Source of the DNA: JABDCI01 sp964475835
Lineage (GTDB): Bacteria; Verrucomicrobiota; Verrucomicrobiia; JABWAM01
Direction of reading: 5' to 3'
NCBI GenBank assembly: GCA_964475835.1
Contig: CAYYYL010000002.1
Span: 62,001-126,000 of the forward strand
DNA: 64,000 nt
Part shown: one piece after another, positions 26,578 to 34,820 of the stretch
Layout of the letters: the number at the start of each line of letters is the position of its first letter
Numbering within the stretch: the first letter of the stretch is position 1
Translations under genes and position numbers: made by a program
The notes under the pieces: generated by a model
What the model was told of the DNA's origin: nothing
Seen by the model: only the letters and a program-made list of their open reading frames with translations
Databases searched by the model: none

Positions 26578-27144
26578 ATGCAACCCAAGAAAATTCTTGT
26601 GCTAACGATTTGCTTCATTGTGATGGGTATTGCTTTGGGGTCTGTCGTCTACCGTCTTTTCCCTAAAAAAATTTCCAACCGCCACGTGAGTGAAGCCATG
26701 GGGAAAATATTTGCGGTTGAGGTCTCGAAATATTTGGGTGATGGGAGTGTCTGCGTGGTGATTCTTGAGCGTCCTGGAAAGTCTCAAAATGATACGTTTC
26801 TGGAAGCGTTGAATGGGACTTCGATTCGTCTTGAGGGTGTTGAGAAAATTGTTCCCGATGAAATGGGATTATACGGACGTGGGCCGTTTTCAAAGGAAAT
26901 GTTTCTTCAGTTTTTGAGCGCCCACCCCAATGTTTCAGCCATTGTTTCCTTAATCGGCCCTCCCAACGACCTTGAACAGATTTCGCCCCAACCCAATCGA
27001 CCCAAGTTGATGGTTTTCAGTAATCGCACGGCACAACTTGAAGACCTTATTCGTGCGAACTTGGTTCAGATGGCCATGGTGCCCAAAAACAACGGGGGAA
27101 CTGAATACGAAGTCCTTACCGAAAGCTCCCTTCGGGACAAGTGA
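26578..27144 (+). CDS. Hypothetical membrane-anchored protein
   Basis: 188 residues from the ATG at 26578. A hydrophobic N-terminal helix (KILVLTICFIVMGIALGSVV) anchors a soluble domain that should face the periplasm. The domain alternates strands and helices (SVCVVILERPG, NVSAIVSLIGPPNDL, RPKLMVFSNR), which looks like an alpha/beta Rossmann-type fold. I recognise no family. It is monocistronic, tail to tail with the prepilin gene, and follows the origin-like gap. A longer start at 26512 is possible but would put 22 hydrophilic residues before the membrane helix. Confidence 0.6.
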   Translation: MQPKKILVLTICFIVMGIALGSVVYRLFPKKISNRHVSEAMGKIFAVEVSKYLGDGSVCVVILERPGKSQNDTFLEALNGTSIRLEGVEKIVPDEMGLYGRGPFSKEMFLQFLSAHPNVSAIVSLIGPPNDLEQISPQPNRPKLMVFSNRTAQLEDLIRANLVQMAMVPKNNGGTEYEVLTESSLRDK

Positions 27145-27168
27145 GGCGAGGAGGCTTTGCGGTTTTCC

Positions 27169-28095
27169 CTAGGGCATGTGGGGATTTTTGTTTGGCGGAG
27201 GCAGGTAGTCACTATTGGGCCACCCGCCAAACCAACCATCGTCAATTTTATCGATATCCTGGACTGGATTAAGGGATTGGACGTGGCCGTCACAGTAGAC
27301 GTAGTTATCGACTCCTGGCCTTGCCACCACAGGGCGCCACTGGCCCCCTGGGCTTAGCTTTGTGGTATCGTCCCAAAGGGTGTCCACTCCGCCATGAAAA
27401 CCGGCAGGGCCTGTCATTTCATAGCCCCAAGCATCAAATGGAAGGGTCCTTAAACTAAAAACATTCGGAAAGGTTCCCAAGGGGTGCCATGTCCCACCGA
27501 ACGCATTACACGTAAAAGCAATCCGACGGCCGGGATCAGGAACCAGAGTGCCAGCTGGCTGGTGAACCTCGGGGTGGGCCATAGGATTCGGCCAGGTCGG
27601 GAAATCCGGATAGTTTGGAAAAGGAAGAATTAGGGTGTTGTTATATGCATATCCCTGAAGGTCGTTTTTTACCCCCTTGTAGAGCTCGACGACAATGGGA
27701 CAAACAAGATTGTAAGGGATTCGATGTTCAAATCCGCCAGGAACAGACCAATTAGCAACCTGACATCCCAAATAGGGAGCCAATCTTGTGTTGATATCCT
27801 GGTATGAGATGGGGGTAGGCCCGTGTGGCCATTGTTGAGGATCCGCCCAGTTGCTATCACGATCCAAAGGGTAGCAATCATGATTTGCCACCCGGTACAT
27901 ATTTAGGGCAGCCCCCCAATTTTTAAGATTGCTGACACAAGTTATCCGCTTCGATAGAGTTTTGATTCGGCTGAGCGCTGGAAACAGGAGTGAGACAAGG
28001 ACGCTAATGATGGTTAAAACAACCAGGAGTTCCATGAGCGTGAAGCCCCTTGAACCGAACTTTTCAGACTTTTTTGTCAACGAGATGGGTTGCAT
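27169..28095 (-). CDS. Type II/IV secretion prepilin-like protein, DUF1559
   Basis: 308 residues. The prepilin peptidase motif GFTLMELLVVLTIISVLVSL is at residues ~18-37, with cleavage expected after the glycine and methylation of the new N-terminal Phe. The pilin domain is followed by the C-terminal H-X9-DG-type region, seen as NYVYCDGHVQSLNP. Proteins of this kind are very abundant in Planctomycetota and Verrucomicrobiota and often sit in carbohydrate-degradation clusters, as here. Their role is unproven; pseudopilin of a type II system or a surface fibre are the usual guesses. It is divergent from the agarase-like hydrolase. Confidence 0.85.
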   Translation of the reverse strand: MQPISLTKKSEKFGSRGFTLMELLVVLTIISVLVSLLFPALSRIKTLSKRITCVSNLKNWGAALNMYRVANHDCYPLDRDSNWADPQQWPHGPTPISYQDINTRLAPYLGCQVANWSVPGGFEHRIPYNLVCPIVVELYKGVKNDLQGYAYNNTLILPFPNYPDFPTWPNPMAHPEVHQPAGTLVPDPGRRIAFTCNAFGGTWHPLGTFPNVFSLRTLPFDAWGYEMTGPAGFHGGVDTLWDDTTKLSPGGQWRPVVARPGVDNYVYCDGHVQSLNPVQDIDKIDDGWFGGWPNSDYLPPPNKNPHMP

Positions 28096-28286
28096 GGTAA
28101 TTGACGCCCTTCCGAAAGGTAGTCCAAGTTCTTCAAAAACGCCACAGAAACAATCGCACCTACAGCCAAGTCATAAGTGAGGCTTTATCAAGGTTTTGCG
28201 CCCCCCCGAGTTGCAACTTGGACGACTACAGGTTAGATCTAGTATGCTCCTTGTACATAAATGCTGTGGCGTGAACTTGTTTTAAA

Positions 28287-30299
28287 ATGTTTAACATGAT
28301 TTTTGCCTCCCGTTTTCTTTGGATTTGTCTGGTGCGTTTGCCTGTTCTGCTGCTTGGCATGGTTGTTATTGGATTGACTGGTTGTGTTCAGACCCAGACG
28401 GGGGGGGATTCGGTTCCTACCCAACCCAGGCCTTCGACCCAGCTCCACCCCGAATCTTCCAGGTTTGTTCAATTGCAGTTAAATAAAGGAGGATGGTGGT
28501 TTGTTCGGGGCGGGGACTCTTTTCTTTCGCGTGGGGTAAATGTGGTTGAACCTAGTGAGCCGTCTCCCCGTGATTCCGGGAATTGTTACAACGTACTCCC
28601 AAAATTTGACGGATCGGAGGATGCCTGGGCCGAATCGACGGTGGATCGCTTGCGATCCTGGCATTTTAACACGGTTGGAGCGTGGTCAAACGAGGCCATC
28701 TATAAACAGGAGATATACCATACGCGTGTGGTTTGGTTTGGGGGCTATGGCGGAAGTAACGATCAACGGTTGATCGACGTTTTTTCAGAGGAATACCGGG
28801 AGCGGCTCGAAAAAACGGCTCTTGAACAAGTTCAGCCGTTTCGGAACGAGGAATGGTTGATCGGTTACTTTATAAATAATGAACTTCCCTGGTATGGAGA
28901 TCGTGCATGGAAGACTTCCAGCACCACCTCCCTGGTGACTCGATATATGGAGCTTTCTGCGGGAGCCCCGGGAAAGCGGGCGGTGGTTCGATTCCTTCAG
29001 GATAGTTACAAGGGAAATTGGGAGGATTTCAGGGCGGATTGGAGCACTAACGCCAAGGACTTTTCCTCCCTTCTATTTGAGCGGAATCTTCAGCCCCGAA
29101 ACAGCCGGAGTTCGGTGGCTGTTTTCGGATGGGCGGGGGAGGTTGCTGAACGCTATTTCCTGCTTTGTGAAAAGGCAATCCGTGCACACGATCCACAGCA
29201 TTTGATTTTAGGATCGCGGTTTTCGATGGAGGCACCGGCGGCCGTTCTCAAGGCCTGTGCGGGGCATTCGGATGTTATAAGTGTGAACCACTATCGCCAA
29301 TCAGGGCATATCGATCAAGATCGCCTTCAGCGTCTCTACGCTTTGACCCAGCGCCCCATTCTGATCACCGAATTCTCGTGGAGAGCGACTGAAAACGGGT
29401 CTGACTTGAAAAATATCGAAGGGGCGAGTGTCACGGTTCCAACCCAGGAGGATCGGGCGGCAGCGTGCCGCGAGTATCTGGGGGAATTGGTGCGCGAACC
29501 CTATATTATCGGCTATCATTGGTTTCAGTACCATGATCAACCTCCGGCTGGACGTTATTTTGATGGGGAGGATTCTAACTTTGGTCTCGTCGATACGCGC
29601 GATAGGCCTTATGAGGCTGTGGTTGATGCCTTAAAGGAAATCAATCGTGGAGCCGAGAGGCGGCACGGAGAGAGTCGGATCGCTCTTCCAATGGAAAACC
29701 TTGGGGCCATCATTGACTATCGTCCGGTCCGGGTGCCCCCTCCCTGTGAGGATGGATCTTCACCGGCCTTTATTTCGTTGCGGTACCTGGATTATGCGTC
29801 TGAAGTCATGCCCTATGGGGACTCCCATGGATCGGTGGTGAGCGTCAAACCTTTTGAAGGGAATGGTCGTTCCCTGAAATTTGAGTCAGGAAATGGTTGG
29901 GGTGCGGGTGTAATCATACGTCCCCCGTTGCGCTTCCGTTCGAAATCCAATGCAGCAGATTTCCGTGGGGCTCAAAGAGTGGTCGTAACCGCGAAGGCAC
30001 CCCGAGGAGCCTTGTTTCATTTGGAGGTGATGGAATCCGGGGCGGATACTCGGGGACGCGATGTTTATGAAGGGGAGCGGGGGGCGGATGGGGAACTTTT
30101 CATGTCGACGGATGTCGAGGGAGATGGCACATGGAAGGACTATATTTTTGAGTTTCAAGCCATGGAAATTCATGACCACTACGGAAACGACCACGGAAAT
30201 CGCACGGTTGACACCCAGGCCCTCCAGGAGATTCACCTGGTTTTTCCAAAGGATCAGTCGGACACCACCCTGGATGTCCGCTCAATGAAGCTCGAATGA
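28287..30299 (+). CDS. Secreted lipoprotein glycoside hydrolase, agarase-like (clan GH-A)
   Basis: 670 residues. The lipoprotein signal ends in the lipobox LTGC (Cys near residue 33). The barrel region contains SWHFNTVGAWSN and GYFINNELPWYGD, where the NE pair (Glu about residue 198) would be the acid/base, and ILITEFSWRA, where Glu about 361 would be the nucleophile. These resemble GH50-type beta-agarases. The C-terminal ~180 residues are beta-rich and look like a jelly-roll binding domain. The substrate is probably a polysaccharide, but neither agar nor another glycan can be named from the sequence. The regulator gene begins 59 bp downstream. Confidence 0.72.
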   Translation: MFNMIFASRFLWICLVRLPVLLLGMVVIGLTGCVQTQTGGDSVPTQPRPSTQLHPESSRFVQLQLNKGGWWFVRGGDSFLSRGVNVVEPSEPSPRDSGNCYNVLPKFDGSEDAWAESTVDRLRSWHFNTVGAWSNEAIYKQEIYHTRVVWFGGYGGSNDQRLIDVFSEEYRERLEKTALEQVQPFRNEEWLIGYFINNELPWYGDRAWKTSSTTSLVTRYMELSAGAPGKRAVVRFLQDSYKGNWEDFRADWSTNAKDFSSLLFERNLQPRNSRSSVAVFGWAGEVAERYFLLCEKAIRAHDPQHLILGSRFSMEAPAAVLKACAGHSDVISVNHYRQSGHIDQDRLQRLYALTQRPILITEFSWRATENGSDLKNIEGASVTVPTQEDRAAACREYLGELVREPYIIGYHWFQYHDQPPAGRYFDGEDSNFGLVDTRDRPYEAVVDALKEINRGAERRHGESRIALPMENLGAIIDYRPVRVPPPCEDGSSPAFISLRYLDYASEVMPYGDSHGSVVSVKPFEGNGRSLKFESGNGWGAGVIIRPPLRFRSKSNAADFRGAQRVVVTAKAPRGALFHLEVMESGADTRGRDVYEGERGADGELFMSTDVEGDGTWKDYIFEFQAMEIHDHYGNDHGNRTVDTQALQEIHLVFPKDQSDTTLDVRSMKLE

Positions 30300-30358
30300 T
30301 GTTTGCCTGGGCATGAGTTTGCCTCTAAGGTCTGCCCTTTCAACTCTCTGGTGATGCC

Positions 30359-31489
30359 ATGAAAAAAATCCCTACGAAACTGGATCGTGAATCCAATCGT
30401 TTTTTGCATTCGCAGTTGAAGTCGATTTTATTGACGCAAATTCGCGAGCAAAACTGGAAGCCGGGGGATCGACTTCCCTCTGAAGAACAGCTCAGCAAGA
30501 AATACAGAATTAACCGGGCAACCATTCGACGGGCGTTGAAGGATTTGATTCAGGATGGGCTGATCTATCGGGTGCCGGCGACGGGGACCTTCGTTTCCGA
30601 TCCCAAAACGATGGATCCAGAGTTCGTTCGAGTGGGGAAGGGGGCTTCCAATGTTGCTTGGCTGATGAAAACTCAAAAAGGACTGGTGCTTGGGCCCTTT
30701 CATACGGAGATGTTCGATACGGCAAATCTTGAGCTTCGAAAGCTCCGTTACCGTTTGGTGTTTTTTTCCGTGGATGACCCTGCAAACCAGGGCAAGGTCC
30801 TTCAACAGATTAATCAGAAGGAATTTGCAGCCGTCGTCCTCGTGGGCGGGCTTCCCGAGAATTTTATTGAAGCTGTAGCCAAACTTGAGATCCCATCCAT
30901 CTTGCTCGACAATCATTTGCGGCAAACTCGCATGGACAGCGTTCTTCCAGACAATCAAGCCGGGGCTTACGATGCGGTTCGACTGCTTCTGGATCATGGG
31001 CACCGTCAAATAGCCTGTATTCGAGCCCCTTTAAATGAGGCAGCCTCGCGGGAGCGTTTTCAGGGATACGTTCATGCCTTGATGGAGGCCGGGCTTTCGT
31101 ACAATCCCGATCTTGTCGCCGAGGGGAATTTTCAGGTGGATGGCGGAGAGCGGGCCATGGCGCAGATTCTTGATTGTAAAAAAGCCGATCGGCCAACAGC
31201 CGTCTTTTGTTTGAACGATGAGATGGCCATTGGGGCGATGAAGTGTATACGTCAGCGGAAGATGGAAATCCCCAGGGATATTTCGGTCATAGGATTCGAT
31301 AATGTGGACTGGGCCGCTCATTCCATCCCCCCTCTGACAACGATCGAGGTCCCCAAAAGTCAGTTGGTAAGGATGGCTATCAAGCTGCTCGTGCAACGAA
31401 TGAAGGCCTCCTTGGATGTGCCATGCAAACTCCTTCTCCCCACTTCGATTGTCACCCGCCAGTCCGTTGCACCCTGTCTTACAAAATAA
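30359..31489 (+). CDS. Transcription regulator, GntR-type wHTH with LacI-type sensor domain
   Basis: 376 residues. The N-terminal winged helix-turn-helix reads GDRLPSEEQLSKKYRINRAT then IRRALKDLIQDGLIYRV, the GntR pattern. Residues ~100-376 match the periplasmic-binding-protein-like sensor of LacI/GalR regulators, with HRQIACIRAP, TAVFCLNDEMAIGAMKC and ISVIGFDNVDWA. This AraR-like architecture controls sugar-use genes in several phyla. It lies between the two hydrolase genes. Its stop codon overlaps the probable start of the second hydrolase (TAATG), so it is likely co-transcribed and senses a product of these enzymes. Confidence 0.85.
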   Translation: MKKIPTKLDRESNRFLHSQLKSILLTQIREQNWKPGDRLPSEEQLSKKYRINRATIRRALKDLIQDGLIYRVPATGTFVSDPKTMDPEFVRVGKGASNVAWLMKTQKGLVLGPFHTEMFDTANLELRKLRYRLVFFSVDDPANQGKVLQQINQKEFAAVVLVGGLPENFIEAVAKLEIPSILLDNHLRQTRMDSVLPDNQAGAYDAVRLLLDHGHRQIACIRAPLNEAASRERFQGYVHALMEAGLSYNPDLVAEGNFQVDGGERAMAQILDCKKADRPTAVFCLNDEMAIGAMKCIRQRKMEIPRDISVIGFDNVDWAAHSIPPLTTIEVPKSQLVRMAIKLLVQRMKASLDVPCKLLLPTSIVTRQSVAPCLTK

Positions 31490-33381
31490 TGATTTTCATG
31501 AAAACATCCCTGCGATTGACCGTTGTGACGATTGGTGCCTTGCTGACAGCCATCCAGGCTTTTGCCTGGGAGGATTCGACCGGGGAAAAGTCGCGTTTGA
31601 CCCTTGCGGTACCCGGAAGTGCCGAAATGGTGGATTATGAAAAATTTGGTGAATTTCGAAATGTAGGTACGGAAAAGTTTTGTTACGTGATCAAAGATCG
31701 AAAGGGTTTGGCGGAGCAGGTGGGAGAAGGGGTGGATCCATGTCAGGCCCTGACAAAGGACCCCGTTTACCTTGAATTGAAAAAAAAGAAGGCTTTTCCG
31801 GGTCCTCATTGGGACTATACGGATCACGCGAATCTTCCGCTGCGTTTCTATGCCTGGGCCGGAGCAACCGAGGATGGAGGCGTTCGACAATATTACACCG
31901 CGAAGGCTCTTGAAGATAATGGTCTGTTGATCCAGGCTCTCAGAGGATATTATGCGGTGGTTCTGCTCTATCCAAGGGCGGTGGGCTGGTCTTTTTGGAA
32001 ATCGCCCCTTTATATGTCCCGAATGGCGTTGGATCGCATCGAATTTCTTCTACGGAAGCATCCCGAACTTCACCTGGCTCTCAAGGACGCTTATGTGAAA
32101 GTGGAGAATGGTTTCGATGATGATGTTGCCAATGATCGTATCCTGGTGAATCCCGGACATTGGGTGAAGGAGTCTCCAACTCCCGTTGTGCCGGATCTGA
32201 AATCTTTGAAAATAGTGAAGAAAATCGGGGGGCCCAACGTCGAATTGGTACAATACGAAAATATGCACTGGCAGCTCTTAAAGGATGGCAAGCCTTTCAT
32301 GATGCGGGGCATGGACTATGTGCCGACGCCTGTGGGCATGGGCAATCATACCGAGGGTTATGATGTGAATGGGTCGTGGCAGCTTGCTGATTCGAATCAT
32401 AATGGGAAAATTGATGCCATCGAGGAGTCCTGGATCGATACCAATGGGAATGAGGTTCAGGATCCTGATGAACCATGGACGACAGACATGCAGATCCTTC
32501 AGGACATGGGGGTGAACACGATTCGAATCTACAACCATGTGTTCAATAAAGATCTATTAAAACGGTGGCATGAGAAAAACGGGACCATGTTCCTGATTGG
32601 CGATTTCGCTGGAGCCTATGCAGCCGGCTCGGGTGCCACATGGGAGGCGGGAACGGATTACAGCAACCCGGAACAGGTGGAACGACTCATGGCGCTGATC
32701 AAGAAGATGGTTCTGGATGTGAAGGATGAGCCCTATGTGCTGATGTGGGTTTTGGGAAATGAGAATGTCTATGGAGTGGCGAATAGCGCAAAAAGGGATC
32801 CCGTCACCTATTGGAAATTCATCAATCGAGCAGCGGAAATGATTCACGAGCTGGATCCCCATCATCCCGTGGCTGTCAGCAGTGGGGATCTCTATCTTTT
32901 TGACTCCTTTGTCGCAAATGCTCCCGCCGTGGATGTCTATGGCTGCAATATCTATCGGGGGAATGGCGGCATGGGGAAAAGTTTTTGGAGAAGCATTTTT
33001 GAGTTTAGTGGAAAACCGGTTTTTATCTCCGAATTCGGCTGTTCCGCCTACGCCAACGGCAGGACAAAGGAGGAGGTGGAGAATTTTCAAAAGGACTACC
33101 ATCAGGGGAACTGGGAGGATATTGAGTTCAATAAGGGCGGAGGTCTTGGGTATGGGAATGCGTTGGGAGGCATGGCTTTCGAATTTTGTGATGAATGGTG
33201 GAAAGCGGAACACCTTCCCATGGAGGCTCATGATGTTCGGTCCGAACATCCAGCTCCTTTTTGTGACGGAAATAATTACGAGGAATGGTATGGACTCTTT
33301 TCCGTGGGAACTGGGAAAAATAGTCCCTTCATGCGGCAGCCTCGGGCAGCTGTCGATTACTACAAAAACACCTGGAAATGA
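31489..33381 (+). CDS. Secreted glycoside hydrolase-like protein with Ca-binding insert
   Basis: About 630 residues. A signal peptide of ~25 residues ends near AIQAFA. The N-terminal ~250 residues are helical and of unknown family. The C-terminal ~370 residues form a TIM barrel of GH2/GH5 character: MRGMDYVPTPVG opens it, VNTIRIYNHV follows, VLGNENVYG holds the acid/base Glu (near 424) and VFISEFGCSAYA the nucleophile (near 514). Between the first two barrel strands sits DSNHNGKIDAIEESW followed by DTNGNEVQDPDEPW, two loops with the Asp/Asn spacing of EF-hand or dockerin-like calcium sites. The start at 31489 overlaps the regulator stop; 31498 is an alternative. Confidence 0.72.
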   Translation: MIFMKTSLRLTVVTIGALLTAIQAFAWEDSTGEKSRLTLAVPGSAEMVDYEKFGEFRNVGTEKFCYVIKDRKGLAEQVGEGVDPCQALTKDPVYLELKKKKAFPGPHWDYTDHANLPLRFYAWAGATEDGGVRQYYTAKALEDNGLLIQALRGYYAVVLLYPRAVGWSFWKSPLYMSRMALDRIEFLLRKHPELHLALKDAYVKVENGFDDDVANDRILVNPGHWVKESPTPVVPDLKSLKIVKKIGGPNVELVQYENMHWQLLKDGKPFMMRGMDYVPTPVGMGNHTEGYDVNGSWQLADSNHNGKIDAIEESWIDTNGNEVQDPDEPWTTDMQILQDMGVNTIRIYNHVFNKDLLKRWHEKNGTMFLIGDFAGAYAAGSGATWEAGTDYSNPEQVERLMALIKKMVLDVKDEPYVLMWVLGNENVYGVANSAKRDPVTYWKFINRAAEMIHELDPHHPVAVSSGDLYLFDSFVANAPAVDVYGCNIYRGNGGMGKSFWRSIFEFSGKPVFISEFGCSAYANGRTKEEVENFQKDYHQGNWEDIEFNKGGGLGYGNALGGMAFEFCDEWWKAEHLPMEAHDVRSEHPAPFCDGNNYEEWYGLFSVGTGKNSPFMRQPRAAVDYYKNTWK

Positions 33382-33399
33382 CGCTTTACGCTTGATTTC

Positions 33400-33428
33400 T
33401 TGACAAAAAACCAATAACAACATAAGAC
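33400..33428 (+). promoter_or_regulatory. Candidate sigma-70 promoter for the secreted binding-type protein
   Basis: A perfect TTGACA (33400-33405) is separated by 17 bp from TAAGAC (33423-33428), which matches three of six -10 bases. The spacer is A-rich. The next start codon is 70 bp downstream. Confidence 0.4.
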
Positions 33429-33498
33429 TGGCCGGATCCTGGTCCTATCAAAACCAGATTTCGGTTCAAACATTGCATCCACCAAGTAACATCCAACC

Positions 33499-34101
33499 AT
33501 GAAGAAACAACTCAAACAGATCGCGCTCGTTCTGGTAACGAGCTTCGCAGCCACGCATCTTTTCGCACAGGAAGCGCCACTTCCTGTACAGAAACTTCCT
33601 TTTTCCGTTTATTCGGACATGGGTGATCATTTTATTCCCTCCGGATGGATGGGGGATTATGGTGACCTCAAGCTTGCGGATAGCGAAAAGACAAATCCGG
33701 CTCAAGGAACCAAATGCATTAAAATCACCTATACGGGCAAAGCCACCGGCGGCCAGAAGTGGGCTGGAATTTACTGGCAGGATCCCGCAAATAACTGGGG
33801 AACCACGAAAAATGCCGGATATAACCTCACTGGCGCCAAATTGGTAAAGTTTTTTGCCCGTGGGGAAAAGGGCGGGGAAGTTGTTGAATTTAAATCGGGT
33901 GGAATCTCTTCCGGGGACTATCCTGATAGTTACAAGGCCGATGCGCCCGCGACAACGCTGACGCAGGAGTGGAAGGAATATGAAATCGATCTCGCGGGTC
34001 AGGATCTCTCCCACGTGATCGGTGGATTTGTGTTTGCTCTGAATAAGGACAAAAATCCTGATGGAGCCGTCTTTTTCCTCGATAACATTCGTTTCGAGTA
34101 A
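33499..34101 (+). CDS. Secreted carbohydrate-binding-like protein, copy 1
   Basis: 200 residues. A signal peptide (about 1-24, ending HLFAQ) is followed by one beta-rich domain with strands such as KCIKITYTG, GQKWAGIYWQDPANNWG and a C-terminal GAVFFLDNIRF. The ending in LD-IR-F and the overall pattern fit a galactose-binding-like jelly roll such as CBM11 or CIA30, with no catalytic domain attached. The next gene is a diverged copy. It sits just after the two hydrolases, so a role in holding or sensing their polysaccharide is likely, but this is inferred. It has its own likely promoter and is followed by a strong terminator. Confidence 0.7.
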   Translation: MKKQLKQIALVLVTSFAATHLFAQEAPLPVQKLPFSVYSDMGDHFIPSGWMGDYGDLKLADSEKTNPAQGTKCIKITYTGKATGGQKWAGIYWQDPANNWGTTKNAGYNLTGAKLVKFFARGEKGGEVVEFKSGGISSGDYPDSYKADAPATTLTQEWKEYEIDLAGQDLSHVIGGFVFALNKDKNPDGAVFFLDNIRFE

Positions 34102-34114
34102 TTGACCGAAGTTT

Positions 34115-34151
34115 AAACGCACCGCCGGCTTCGCTGGCGGTGCGTTTTTTT
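34115..34151 (+). terminator. Intrinsic terminator between the two paralogues
   Basis: AAACGCACCGCC (34115-34126) and GGCGGTGCGTTT (34136-34147) pair perfectly over 12 bp around a 9-nt loop containing TTCG. The T tract 34145-34151 overlaps the end of the stem. This is the clearest intrinsic terminator in the window. Confidence 0.92.
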
Positions 34152-34154
34152 GTT

Positions 34155-34757
34155 ATGGGGAGCATTCGTAGGACGGTCTGTTGTCTCTATACGGGCCTGA
34201 TGTTGATGCAGGTTGATGCTGTCGACGTTCGTCGGTATCCCCAGAAAATGCCGTTTTCTGTTTTCAGTGATCAGGTGGACAATTTTTCCCCTTCGGGATG
34301 GATGGGGGATGTTGAGGATCTGCATTTAAATCTCCGTTATACGAGTGATCCTGGTGAGGGAAAGGTGTGCCTGCAGATCATCTACAGGCCAAAAAATGGG
34401 GTGGGAGCCGGGTGGGTGGGGGTTTATTGGCAGGCTCCAGCCAACAATTGGGGAACCTCAAGGGAGGGCGGGTACGATCTGACTTGGGCCAGGAAAATCC
34501 GATTTAAGGCCAAAGGGTCGCGGGGTGAGGAGCTGATCCGATTTAATGCGGGTGGAATTACGGGGCCCTATCCTGATACTTTTAAAACCAGCATGCAGAC
34601 CGTTACGTTGACGACAGCTTGGAAGGACTATGAAATTTCGCTGACGAGTCAAAATCTTGGCCGGGTTATTGGAGGTTTCTGTTTCACCATCCCCAAAGAC
34701 GGAAATCCCGAGGGGTGCGTTTTTTATCTGGATGATATCCGATATTCCACGTTTTGA
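34155..34757 (+). CDS. Secreted carbohydrate-binding-like protein, copy 2
   Basis: 200 residues from the ATG at 34155. It is a paralogue of the gene just upstream, sharing PFSV-SD, PSGWMGD, PANNWGT, the W-K-YEI block, VIGGF and LD-IR at matching places. The N-terminal hydrophobic stretch (about residues 6-24) is probably a signal peptide, although less typical than in copy 1. The start lies only a few bases after the terminator T tract and has no Shine-Dalgarno, so expression is puzzling; a promoter inside the terminator region or read-through would be needed. A GTG at 34140 lies inside the terminator stem and is unlikely. Confidence 0.65.
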   Translation: MGSIRRTVCCLYTGLMLMQVDAVDVRRYPQKMPFSVFSDQVDNFSPSGWMGDVEDLHLNLRYTSDPGEGKVCLQIIYRPKNGVGAGWVGVYWQAPANNWGTSREGGYDLTWARKIRFKAKGSRGEELIRFNAGGITGPYPDTFKTSMQTVTLTTAWKDYEISLTSQNLGRVIGGFCFTIPKDGNPEGCVFYLDDIRYSTF

Positions 34758-34820
34758 GGGCTGGTTGCGGTGGGGGCTTTTGAGTGTTAAATTCTGTCAA
34801 TTCCACATTTTGCGGATGGC

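Noticed and set aside
28218..28245. TTGGAC-16-TAGTAT as a promoter of the agarase-like gene
   Set aside because: Both boxes are weak matches; a region this size gives such hits by chance.
34140..34154. A GTG start for the second binding-type protein
   Set aside because: The codon lies inside the 3' arm of a perfect terminator stem.
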